A DNA stretch of 64,000 nucleotides, from the NCBI GenBank assembly GCA_963920765.1, contig OY987247.1:10822471-10886470 (forward strand), read 5' to 3'. Each line of letters opens with the position of its first letter. Within the stretch, counting starts at the first letter, position 1. Positions 49,501 to 61,143 of the stretch are shown in pieces. Source of the DNA: Ulota crispa (lineage: Eukaryota > Streptophyta > Bryopsida > Orthotrichales > Orthotrichaceae). The notes beneath the pieces were generated by a model, which saw nothing but the letters and a program-made list of their open reading frames with translations, did no database searches and had not been told where the DNA came from. A program made the translations under genes and the position numbers.

Positions 49501-51612
49501 GTTGTTATCCTGTTTTGATATTTTTTTACCTTGTTCTTCTTTTCCTCTTAGGGTAGCAGTGCAGTTACAATGTCCACGCTTCAGAGATTTGTAAGTTCCT
49601 TTTTCTTCATCTCATTTTTCCTTTAACAAATTTCTCATACGTTCGCTTGTGGATACCATTAAGTACGGGATTTTCAGTTGCTTTGTATTGTGATCTCATT
49701 CTCGAATAAAGCTAGTTAATATGTTATCAATGCAGATAACAAAGAAGCTCTCGGGTAAAGTTATAGTGGAAACTGCTCGTTATCAGCTTGCGAAGGAGGC
49801 TTTGGTGAAGGTATGTCCTATGAAAAGCAACAGGCAACGTCTTATATTGGTCAAATTCTTGCCTACAATGCAGTGAATTGTCATGACTCATGTCTATGTT
49901 TACAGTACTTCTAGAGAGGACTAGTGCGAGTATATTATGCGGGTTGTCCGTTCAAGATTCAATATTAAGACCAGACTTAAAAGTTTTTGGTTTAGGGTTT
50001 AGGATTTAGGGTTCTCAAGCGCAACATCAATAATTAGATGCTGTGCATTACTTCGTTTTTCATGGGTTAACATACAAATATCCAACTACCTTTGTAGCAT
50101 TTTTTCTTGCACAAAGCTGTGACGTTAAAGCTATTTCCTTGTTGGTGAAGCACAGGGTGGTCAAGTTGTGGCTGCTAAATTGGAAAGTCAAGTAGCAATG
50201 TTGGCAGCTAAACAGGTAAAACTTCGACAATTCCCATCTAGGACATGTAAAATATATTTCTTCCAAAACCTTCTAGAGGTTTCGTAATCTTACTTTCTCT
50301 CCTTCTTTTGTGTTGTTTCGCAGACACTCGCAGGAGCAGCAGCTCGGTACATGACTCTACGAAGCACTATGATGGTCCTTGGGCCTTTGTACGTGTCCAT
50401 GCTCTTCTCTTTGCCTTCTAATTTTGACCAAGTTCCTGATATTTTTCCATTCTAATTGACTTCAATCTACTGATGTTTTTAGTATGTATTGTGGTGCAGG
50501 TTGTGGGGTACTTTTCTAGCAGATGTAGTCATCAGGTCTATTGGAACGGATTACGCAAGAGTAGTGCGGGCCATCTATGCATTTGCCCAGGTATATCTTT
50601 ACTCTGTATTGTCACATTTGTACTCTACTCTCAAGAATAGAAATATTATTAGAGTCGGGAACAAAAAGTTTTATTCGTCACTCAGACCCTTCCCCATACA
50701 GTGTATTTGTCATCAAACATAAGACTAATTGCATATTTACCACATATTTTGAAAGCTGAGAAAGAGACAAAAGATATATTCAAATTTGAGGTGTATCAAA
50801 CAAGGAAAAGTGGTAATAAAATGATCTAATTTTTGTATATAAAACACAGTTAGATGGCTTTTGAAATCACTACGAGTCCACCACCAATCTGTTCTCAACC
50901 TACAAGTTGCTTACTTGAGTTGAGATGGTTTATAAGAGCGATCCACAACCAAAAAGGTGTTGGTGGACACTGATGAGCATGGCATGCTCATTTGGAGTTG
51001 TAGGTGCTTAATTGCACTTGGCAAGGATGAAAGACATGGCATAGTGTAGCAATAGTGTACCCCTGAAGTGTTGATACTTTGTCCTCCTTTCTCAACTTTC
51101 AAATTATGTAGTTAGTTTTAAATATGGTTTGGAATTCTCTCTGTAAGGAATATTTGAATAAGGACTGAATCTTCTTGACTAAGTTTGCATTATCAATATG
51201 CAAGGAGCATATGATATAATAGAGGATGCTAGTTGCTTCAGTTCAAGCATTTTAGCCGTGTGTGAAAGTGTGGTTTTTGGGAAGTATTTTTGGTCTTGGA
51301 GAGATCACGTTCGACCAAGAGATATGTTTGTTGACATCGAATTTTCTATCGGTATACAAGAATATCAGAAGACTTCCCTAAGGAACTGCAGTAAACAAAT
51401 AACCATAGCCATAGACATTCATGCTTACATCTTCCTATTGGTTTTACCTTATTTTTCCAGCACCTCAGACGTTTGGGCTCTTGTGGAGTCTTGCTTAACT
51501 TGTGTTTTCTCTGTAAAAACTCAGGCTTTTTCTGATGTAGGTTTTGGACTGGGGTGTGCAGATAAGGCTATCACGAACATATGGGTGGACGCATGCTGCC
51601 GAAATTGTTTAA
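46519..51612 (+). CDS. Plastid-type UPF0174/YaaW-family protein, twelve exons
   Basis: Predicted 381 aa. Exons: 46519-46623, 47449-47578, 47891-47978, 48207-48371, 48567-48698, 48849-48993, 49552-49590, 49736-49810, 50156-50215, 50334-50398, 50500-50590, 51562-51612. All are GT/AG and every junction is phase-compatible. Seen: residues 1 to about 75 are rich in Ala, Ser, Arg, His and Asn and poor in acids, as in a chloroplast transit peptide. Next come AFDPELHSVLELASDAEL, LSPLLKSV, RRPTYRDVLLRVRSKLNV, and an Ala-rich helix (about 300-325). A hydrophobic segment (MMVLGPLLWGTFLADVV, about 329-345) precedes RAIYAFAQIRLSRTYG. The block order matches bacterial YaaW (UPF0174/COG4735) and its plant homologues such as, as I recall, At5g37360. 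Biochemical function is unknown; a plastid membrane-associated protein is inferred. Exon 1's donor is CTG|GTCAGT, the least canonical; the first ~80 residues are therefore less certain. ATG 46519 opens the transit peptide; an upstream in-frame ATG at 46393 exists. Confidence 0.86.
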
Positions 51613-52973
51613 CATGTTTCTGGAAAATTCTCCTGCAAGTGTACATATCTTGTATCATGATAATAGCTTGAAAATTTTATGCAGGGGTCTGTTGGAAGGT
51701 CATGCTGTGAACTGTTGGAATCCCGGTTTTTTATTCAACTGATTTCCCTATTTGGCACTTTCTTATGCCAGAGTTGCTTGAATGTTTCATCATTTTTAGT
51801 TGTCTCAAGAGGCCCTGGGTAGATGAAGTTTGAAAGGAATCTTTATTTAATCGGGAATATCAATGCTAGAATCAGTAGTTCATGTAGTGCATGACACTTA
51901 TAACTAGCAACTCCTGAATTTAAACGGCCAGTCTACTGCTCAATCCAAAAAAAAGCTATAAAAATTTCAAGACTACCGTAATGAAGCCTGGATTCTGTTC
52001 TTACTGGTGGAATTGATTTTGGGCTAATGGATGTTATGCTTTAGTATTTTTTGTTGTGGCAATTTAGTTGTTTACAAGTATCATGCACTATAGCTAGCTT
52101 TTAACATTAAAAGTTGTTGGAAGTTTTGCGTGGATGCTGTATTTAACTGAATCTGGACTATTCATGTAATTTTGTACTTTGTGTAAAATAGAGGGAGATT
52201 TCTCAATGTTTAGAGATGTAGGTCCTTTAATGTTTTGTATAGATCTCCCAGTGTTTTGCATATGGATTTTTATTTTTGGACTTTGTATACTTTAGAATCA
52301 GTTAAACACATCCAATAGAGACTCTGAAATTGCTATTCAGAATTTGTTGTATAAATTAATAGGCCATGGAAAAAGTGAGTTTGATTGCAAAATCGTAATG
52401 CGCGATAATTTGAGTGTAGGAAGTGTGAATTTGTTTCACAATTTTCAACTCTTTTTTTATATTCTTATAGATAATACATTAATAAGAATCTTGAATCATT
52501 AGGATTGTTTATTTAATTAATGAAAGAAGACTGTTTTACCCTCACCTTTATCTCGTTTTAAAAATAAAAATCTTGTAATCTTGTTCATGAGTTTCTTGCA
52601 ATCATATTCAACATTTTGAAGATGCAAATTAGTTAGAAATGAAAAAAGCTTAGCATAGAAGAACCTAAAGTATCTATATAAGAAATCCAATATTATCTTT
52701 CAACTCTACATAGCTATTGGTGCTCAATTATCAATATTACCATCTTTTTGTTAGTGAAAATTTGTCCACACAATGTAAGCTATTGTAGAGGGTTTACTAA
52801 TTAATTGAGGTAGTTAATAAGTCATTAAAAGATAGAAATCTTGTTTCTTGGTTGGATATTAGGTGTTATTAATTTATTGGTTTGTTTTGCCTTTTCTTAA
52901 ATCTCCATTGTTTTAATTTGTAAACTTTGTGACTTCTAAGACTATTTAAGGTAGTATCTAATTGTTGAGATTA
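51613..52973. other. 3' flank of the UPF0174 gene and intergenic DNA
   Basis: Includes the putative 3' UTR. AT-rich, no further gene. Ends with TTA (52971-52973), the target duplication of the next element. Confidence 0.4.
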
Positions 52974-53324
52974 CACTAGAAGAAAATGTGCAAAATAAGA
53001 CTCTATAAATGACTCATTTTTGAGTTGTTTAGGATACAAACAACTCTTTCATGACTATACAAGTGCGCAGTTATGTCCCAATTCTAGAAAACCTGTCATT
53101 TAGGACATTCTAGCGATTCGATAGTTCTCATCCGTCTGACACAACTGACATGGTATTAACTTCTCTTTGTCAGATTTTTTTTCCAATGGATCATCAAGTA
53201 AGTGCCTGGATAAATACTATATTTTCTATTCACATATGACTATTCATGAGTACGGTTACAACTCGCGGTAGGACCCACTTTCTTGTGGGAGTACTCTGAG
53301 TTGTGTTTGTGTAATTATGTACTC

Positions 53325-53465
53325 ATAGTTGAGTCATATTTGAGTCATAGTTGAGTTGTAGTTGAATTGTAGTTGAGTCGGAATTGAGTTGTAGATGAGT
53401 TGTAGTTGAGTCGTATTTGTGTCGTACTTAAGTTGCAGTTGAGTTGTAGTCTAGTAATCATCTTA
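53325..53465. repeat. Degenerate short tandem motif GAGTTGTAGTT
   Basis: About twelve consecutive variants of (T)GAGTTGTAGTT/GAGTCGTATTT in roughly 12-bp steps, in the left subterminal part of the CACTA element. Probably a transposase-binding array. Confidence 0.75.
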
Positions 53466-54149
53466 TTGTCATAGAGTCATGTAGTGGTTCTTGTTCAATT
53501 ATGGCTTATGGATAATCTAGTGCCCATAGAATCATGGCAGAGTTAGTATTGTCATAGTTTAGTCGTTAATTAGATACTACAAAGATCAATGGGTCATGCT
53601 ATAGTACTACCTCAGTGGCCATTGAGTCATATTAGAGTCATATTTTATTGGCCATTGAGTCACAGCAGAGTCATAATTCATTGAACAAGTAGTTATTGCA
53701 AAAGTGATTTTGTAGTCAAAAAGTCATGGCATAGTAGTAACGCAATGAACACTAAGCAATATGAGAGTCGTATTGTTATACTAGTTATTGAGTCACAAAA
53801 TAATAAGACCCTATTTGCTATAAACACATCTTGATTGCCATTGAGTTATACTAGAATTGTAGTTTTTTGGCACCTGAGTTCAATCACACTTCACATGAAA
53901 TCTAGGAGTTGTCATCTAGTCGTCACTTACTCCATAATTGATACACACAGTTACTTCAGAGTGATCTTGTACACCAGATCAAAAAGCTTCATACATATCA
54001 AAAACTCATAACGTATCCACTACTTATTTAACAATTATAGACTATCACACATCATCTTTTGTATCCACTCAACATCATGTGCACACACTTGCAATTCCAT
54101 ATAGACAACAAAAACAAAACCTCAAAATTAGTTACAATGTGGTAGAGCT

Positions 54150-54425
54150 CGGAGCCAAAAAGCCCTGATAAGTGTGCGGAACAAGTAAACTTGCAAAGAA
54201 TACGAAGCCAACAAACCTAGAGAAGAGTACGGAGCCAACAAACTTTAACAAGTGCGCGGTGCAAGCAAACCTTAGAAGAGCGTGGAGCAAGTAAATCTAA
54301 AAAAATTGCAGCGCAAGTAAACCTCAGGAGAGTAAGCAAACATGAGAAGAACAAGGAGTCAACAAACTTTGACAAATGCACATTCTCAACAAATCCTCAT
54401 AAGAGCACGGAGCTAGCAGACCAAG
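54150..54425. repeat. Degenerate tandem repeat, unit about 40 bp
   Basis: Repeated variants of GAAGAGTRCGGAGCCAACAAAC followed by YTTRACAAGTGCGCGG, about seven copies with drift, in the middle of the CACTA element. No coding function apparent. Confidence 0.65.
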
Positions 54426-56057
54426 GTTGCATCTTCACCCTACAAACTACCAACCCTAATCTCAAAATGAAGGCTCTAAACTTATTCTAAAACTACAACT
54501 CAATTTTAGGGGTGATTGCTATAAACACTTAAATAATTTTTTTGTGTGACAAAATTAACATTGACAATGTGTCTAAAACACATATTTACCTCAAAATAGA
54601 CTATTTACATGCTAAAATTCAAATTGTAAAGCATTAGAAATAAGTTTTTTGCAAATTTTAAAATTCTAACTTCTAATATATGAATGTGTTAATTTTCTTT
54701 TTTAAAACAAATCATATCTTTTTTATTTATGTCTTCTATCTTTAAACTTTAATAAAATAATGAAAATAATAATTACTATTATTATGAAACATAAATTTTT
54801 AAGCTTTCAAAGAGTTTTAATTGTAGCTTTTAAACTGATGTTAATAACAATAATAATAATAATTGAATTTATGACTCAAATACAACTAAGTTACAACCAA
54901 CACATGCTTGGAGAAGATCATAATGATCTCACTACAACTCATGTAAATCTAAAATACAATTAAACCGCTAAACCTACAGTTTAATAAGTTAACATAAATA
55001 CACTCATTTTAAATAGTCGGTTGGAATTGGAGTAGGAAGAGCATAACATTTCTTGTTTTGTAAACATTCTCTGGTAGGTGCTATTGAATTGTCCGCCAAA
55101 GATGACTTATTAGCATGTGCAAGGTATTAATAAACATTTGGTTATTGGCACTCTATGTAATGCACTCATTACTAACATTGATGAGATGAGCTAGTCCAGA
55201 CATTTTAAACAACTCAAGAGAATGTGTTGAAGAAGAACAAGCAATAAACAACTGAACTAGAACAACTACATAACAAGTACACAACAATTGCAAGAGTAAC
55301 TGAGTCAGTTTGTAGTCGTTTAGTAGCCAGTGTATAGTTTTGTAGTTGTTGTTTAGTTGATGTAAAGTCGGTGCTTAGTCTTGTAATTGTTGTATAGTTG
55401 ATATCAAGTCAATTTACAATCAAGTAGTTTTTTAGTAGTGGCAATGATCTAGTTGTTTTCATGACCAAATTTGAAGATGGAATTCTCAAAAATATATCAC
55501 AAATGCCGCAAAATAGTTCAATTGAGAAGAAAGACATATTGCATCTATAATATAACCGCATCAATATAGTCCCTAATTAGATGTAGCATTCCAACACTAA
55601 TCAGCAACTGTGGAACAACTAGGAAACCACTCATTAATGTGCACATCTTCCAACCAAAATAAGAATGGTATTGGGAGTTGCAACACGGGCAGCCTAAATA
55701 TGAGTTTTATTAGTTGTTTAATTTAATTCGACCAAGAGTCGTTTTATAGTTGTTCTATAGTAATATTGTAGTAGTAAAAAAGAAGAAGTCGTTTATTCAT
55801 ACCACTCACATACAACTCTAAGTCAAAGATGTCAAACTGCTCTGACGGCAGCAAAGATTTCATCTGATCATGGACCCAAAATCATTCATCCCAAAATATA
55901 TACAACAGACCTCATCCCCCAAGTCAAATAAACAACTACACTACAATTGTTACAACTTTAGCCATGACCAGAGTCGCTTTGTTGTTGTTGTGTAGTTGTT
56001 TAGGATAGTAAGTTGTTTATTGTCAGTCAGATTTACCAATGTTTTCTTCTAGTGTTA

Positions 56058-56909
56058 AAGGAATGTTGACATTTTGACAATGAGTGAGTGACAAAGACCA
56101 TATTTATTGAAAAATAGAATGTTCAAAGCCATAATTTTCCAAAAAAGTCCTCTAGCTTTGCAAATGAGTAGTTTTTACTTTGGCATATGCCAATAGAGTA
56201 GCTCTATAATACAATATGGATAGCAATAAGGCAAGTTCTTGTATTGGTACAAGTGACTTGGTCCAAAGGTTGACTTACCTAGCCCATGTAAAAGAACCTT
56301 CCACATAAGGAGCTTGAGAGAAGAACATTCTTTTTGTTAGGTTTCTTCCTCTTCAAATTTTTTTTTTTTTTTTTGGAATGAATTTGAAATGTTTGACTCT
56401 TCAAGAAAAATAATGACATGTTGATCCACAAGAGTGTCAAAATATGTTATTTTCACATAATGTAGAGTATGAAAATATCATATTTGAATATAAGATCTTT
56501 TTAAGACTTGTCAAAGTTAATAATGTCAACAATAGAATTGGTTGTTCAAACTCAATATAATCTATATAACATGTTATAAGATTATTTCAAAATCAATGCT
56601 CTTTTCCAAGAATAAAAATGCACATTACAATTGTCACAAACTATGACAAGATTTTGTTGAACTTGCAAAAATGTCACATATGATGTTTTCATAAACTATG
56701 TAAAGTTTTCATGAATGTTGTGTTGCAACAAAGCTTTGCTTCATAGTAACTTGAGGTAACTTTAGTGTTAAGATTTTGTTCAAACAAGCTCAAGCAATAG
56801 TGGAAAAAGATGTCCACAATGATTGTGAACTTTGCCCTCAACAACTGCAAATGAATCATAATGGAGTTTTCTTACTTTGTGGACATGTTTTTGCTAGTGA
56901 ATCAAGAGT
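56058..56909. other. Intergenic AT-rich region
   Basis: No gene or repeat end recognised; a T run at about 56359-56375. Confidence 0.4.
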
Positions 56910-57829
56910 TTAACCCCTAAAGGACCAAGGAGCCCACTTTGGGCTTTATGAGAACTCGGGCAGGCTCTATTGACTTCATAATTTGGATATTTTTCATGAA
57001 ATTTTTAGGATGGAGGCTACTCATCATAATCTACATGTGAAGCTTTATTTCATGTCATTCCATTAAGTAATGCAAAAGTTATAAGGTTTTTTCAATTTCA
57101 ATGTCAAACCAGGCAGCAAAAAAAATATTCTAATATTTTTATTTTTTTATTTATAGAATTGTATAGATTGATACCTACTCAAAAAAAATTGAATCACTCA
57201 ATTCCAAATAATGAGGTAAGAGTTAAAAGGAGTTTTATTTTGCGGGCAATGAAGGTAGGAAGAGGGTAGAAAATACATATAAAGTTATCTTTTACTCTCA
57301 ATTTTGAAAGTTTTCAAATGAAAATGAAAATTCAAGTTATGAATTGCTTGTTAGAGCATTCTCACCATTGGGATTAACAATTTTTAAATTCTTCCAAAAC
57401 TTATTAGCATATTAGTTGAATCTCTCATTCATCAATACCTTTCACTTTACAATTTTTGTAAAAATGAATCCAATTTTATTTTGGTTAAATTTTTTTATAT
57501 ATGCTTTCAATCCATTTTCCAACATATTGCCAAAATTGGACAAAAAATACAACATACTTGTTTTTCTCTAAAAGGTTTGTAAAACAAAACTTCACCTTCT
57601 TGAAGGACTAGAAAAGCCTACATTTTGAAATGTAGGCACATTGATCTTGCAATTGGTGGGGATGTTCATTCTGAAATTTTGGAACGATGTACTTGTGCAA
57701 GTTAACCAAAAGATCCTACGGTTAGATTTGTTAAAAAATAAGTTTCAATGAAGATTTTGGCCTTGCTTTGGGGATTAATATTTTGAAGCAGTTTTGGGCC
57801 TCTCAACACGAAAGAATTTTAGGGGTTAA
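56910..57829. mobile_element. piggyBac-like MITE, 912-bp body
   Basis: Body 56914-57825 between TTAA at 56910 and TTAA at 57826. It starts CCCCTAAAGGACCAAGGAGC and ends GAATTTTAGGGG. The interior (ACTCGGGCAGGCTCTATTGA near the left; GTTAGAGCATTCTCACCATT in the middle) parallels the 912-bp copy at 36187-37098 (GGGCAGGTATTTG; TAGAACAATCTCACCATTGG). Confidence 0.82.
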
Positions 57830-60800
57830 AATGAAAAATACTACAAGGCTATATAAAATTTTCTTTGGTCTCTATTCTACTTTAAAAAAATCAATAATCC
57901 TTGGATTAGGGTCCTTCTCAATTTGTACACTATATTTTTTTGGCCAAAATTAATACACCACTTTTGGACATTTAGGAATCGATCCTTAAATGCATTGAAG
58001 TGATTGACAGTCCCTTGCCAAACTCAAAAGTACACTCAAAATTCTTTTTGTGATCACAGAATCATATAATAATAACTATAGGACCTTGAAGAAGGTTCAA
58101 TTGCGCACTGTTCTACCAATTTTCATTAGGATCCAACCTTATCACATGATTAGAATTGACCAAGATAGTTAGTATGAGTTGTCCAATTCAAAACCCCTAA
58201 AAAGAAGGGTCCAATTTTCTTTTAATTTTGTGCTTTTAAAGGAGTGTAAAGCATAATGCCAACTGTAAAAACGTCAAAAATTTTAAGAACTCCAAAAAGA
58301 AAGTACAGTTTTTTGAGCGAGAGGAGGTGTAAGTCGATATTTTGAGAGACCAATAAATTTTAAGAAGCTCTTAACCTTAATGGATTGTGCCCATTCAAAC
58401 TTTATGTACTGTGTACAAAATTTGAGGCTTTCCATACCAAGTGACCCGTATTTTCATGTAGTTGGGATATTTACATAAAAAATAAAAAATAAAATCACAT
58501 GAGCAAAGTGGTAATTATGGACAATGAGTGACAATTGCCATCCATAAGAGACGAGGTTGACAAGCAAGCAAAGTATTCTAAATCACATATACAACTTTTT
58601 TTTTGGGATAAATATCTAGAGTTGTACGTGTAGTTTAAATGCACATTTGAGTTAAATGTTGCATCTTGTTGCAAAGGGTTGGAAATAACTAATTTTATGT
58701 ATAGCATAAATGCTTGATAAAGAGAGTTAGTGAGTCAAGTATTACCTAACGTAAAACACTTCATGAAGAAATGGATGAAAAGTACTTAATTCCCACTGAA
58801 AAAATACATAATCAAAATTTTGCAAGAAAACTTGCATAATGCTTGTGAAATCCTGATACTATGAAGTCATCGCCGCACACAAATTTAAAAATATGCAAAG
58901 AATTGTACTCACTCCAAAGTTCAAAACCAATGATTCATTTTTTTTATGTTCGTACATATACATGCAAAACAATGAGAGATTTCCCAATGTTTTGCTTATA
59001 CAAATACATGACTAAGTACACGAGTTTCCTTCCCTTTATGCCCCTTTCTAAGACTTTGAGGGTAGGTTGTGAGAATAAAGGACGCCTCCCAAGTATAGAA
59101 GGACCCCACAACCACATACATTCAACTAGCAAAAAGCGCGTGCCCATGTGATATTTCAATATTTTGTTTAGACATCAAGAGATCTTCAGGTGGTTTGCAA
59201 AGTCCAAAACTGCATGGATAGTCCAAAGTTAAATATTAACGTACAAATGAAAGTGAAGACTATGACTTTGATTCTACACTTCACAACTGGAGGCATATTT
59301 CCGCATCTCCCTCAGACTGCTACCAAAATCCCGGCAGCATCTTCACACATGAGTTCGAAAAATATATTGCACAATTAACAAGTAAATATCCTTTGTTGTG
59401 GGGCCTTTGAAAATGCAATAAGTCTCTCTTTATGACCGGTGTCCAGGAAAACTTTGAGTTTCACTGCGAAAGATTATTTGGCATCTTTTATTTTCTACCA
59501 GTTGTTTTTGAATGCATGAACCAATTTTTGGTTATATATAGTCATATTATAATTAGACAAAATTTGAGAATCTAGACGGTTTCTGTCTTGCAGATTCAAC
59601 TTTTGATTGGTTTATTTTTGCCATTTCATTTTACTAAGTTCCTATTGTTTTTTTTTATCTCTCCATTTGTTGATATAAAACATTGTAGTTGTGATTTATG
59701 ACTATGACGTTCTTATTTTCAATAGAGCGTTGAGTGCTTGCTTTGCTATGGTTGAATTATGCTTGTAAAGATATGTAGCAGGGTTTGTAATTTGTGTAGT
59801 AAATGTACAACCTCAATGCCATATTCAACTTAATACGGATTATTCATGCAATTACAAATTATGTGTATTATCATGGACTATGAAAAAGATTAGGAATCTT
59901 TTTCATGTTTAAATAAAACAAAGCAAAATATCAAGAGATCTCCCCATGTTTTGGATGCAATTTTCAGATTTCAGTGTTATTGTTATTATTTATGGCTTTG
60001 CAAAATGTAGAGTTAGTTAAATTTGGCATACTCAATACAGCATGGTCAAAATGTGCTTACTCCTTTACGAGTTACAACTTGAGTTTTAATTGAATTAGAG
60101 TTACTCCAGCAAAAGATGAGCCATTGAAGCTCTTGGGCAACTCCACTTAGTCCGTGCAACAGTTTTACAATATATTATATTCTCGAGAAACATTCTAATT
60201 CGATTGAAATTCATGTTTTATGATACTGAAGGTTCAGAAAGCTCAGCGTTTAGTGCAATCCAATGAGTAGGGAGATTTTTAAAAACCATAGAAAGTCAGC
60301 CAAATGAAACATAAAAAAAACTGGTTGACGTTTGAATCAACCTGATAAAAACTGGTTGGATTTTCAAAAACTTCTAATCATAATATAAGTATATAGGCAA
60401 TATCTAGTGCATATACTAAAAAAACCGGTTCGAAATGAGAAATGTACGATTTTTATCAACGAAGCTCAAAATCTCTCTGGACACTAGTGCAAACTAGTGA
60501 TGGGGAAGAATCATCAATTAGTGTATTGTAAGTCAGATGGTATGCCAGAAAGACCGGTTGGATTTTACATTTGTAGGTTGCAAAATTAAATGTAATAAGA
60601 GCAGAAATCAATCAATAAAAGAAAACAGTTGTGGGAAAACTACTTGGGTGATACTGTGAAGGGACGGATCTTTGCTTACCCATTTCCTAAAACACTAGAT
60701 ACATGTCATTTTGATAATAACCAATTGGTTAATAACAAGAGTCAGAAATTGAAACACATCCTAATCTGCTTATTCTTCCCAAAAGAGTACAACATCCTTT

Positions 60801-60889
60801 AAAAGGCCTTTCTTTACGCAAAACCACATTAAACAAAAGCAACACACTTGCATGACTATCACAAATTTAGAAGGTGCTATGCCTATAAA
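57830..60889. other. Gene-free AT-rich region
   Basis: 3 kb with only short chance frames and no recognised element. A few GC-richer patches (59040-59130) have no domain-like coding. Confidence 0.4.
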
Positions 60890-61143
60890 AACTATATTCG
60901 TTAAATTGAGAAAAACAATACATTTTGGGACTTTTGAAAGTTTTAGGTGGCCACCTAAAACCAAGCTTGCAGCTTTTTTTTGGGTACATGTGCCCTCACC
61001 TAAGAGGAGAAATTTGCAAGGGAAAAAATCTTAGCAACTTAGATTGAATCTGATACCTTCAAATTTGGTTTAAGGTAACATTTTGGGTTTAAGTGGAGTA
61101 CAAATGGTACCTAGGTTTTTTATAATTTAACAAATATGGTGTT
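60890..61143. mobile_element. AACACCATATTA-family MITE, copy 3 (inverted; empty site)
   Basis: About 254 bp, inverse orientation to the copies at 21124 and 23210, ending CAAATATGGTGTT. At 61089-61092 it has one TTAA flanked by GGTACCATTTGTACTCCAC and ACCCAAAATGTTACC (reverse strand). This is the unoccupied version of the site that holds the nested element at 21182-21719. Confidence 0.78.

Larger units (their letters stand above)
52974..56054. mobile_element. Non-autonomous CACTA (En/Spm) element, 3.1 kb
   Basis: Left end CACTAGAAGAAAATG and right end CATTGGTTTTC-type inverse, reading ...TTTTCTTCTAGTG, are 13-bp inverted repeats of the CACTA type. TTA flanks both sides (52971-52973, 56055-56057), the expected 3-bp duplication. 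Subterminal regions at both ends are dense in GTTGTAGTTGAGT and GTTGTTTAG-like motifs (53325-53460; 55300-55420; 55975-56020), comparable to the transposase-binding arrays of CACTA elements. No transposase frame is present. Confidence 0.88.

Noticed and set aside
51198..51671. 157-codon open frame near the end of the UPF0174 gene
   Set aside because: It lies in the last intron and overlaps the final exon in another frame. The exon reading (IRLSRTYGWTHAAEIV, stop) continues the conserved protein and explains the sequence better.
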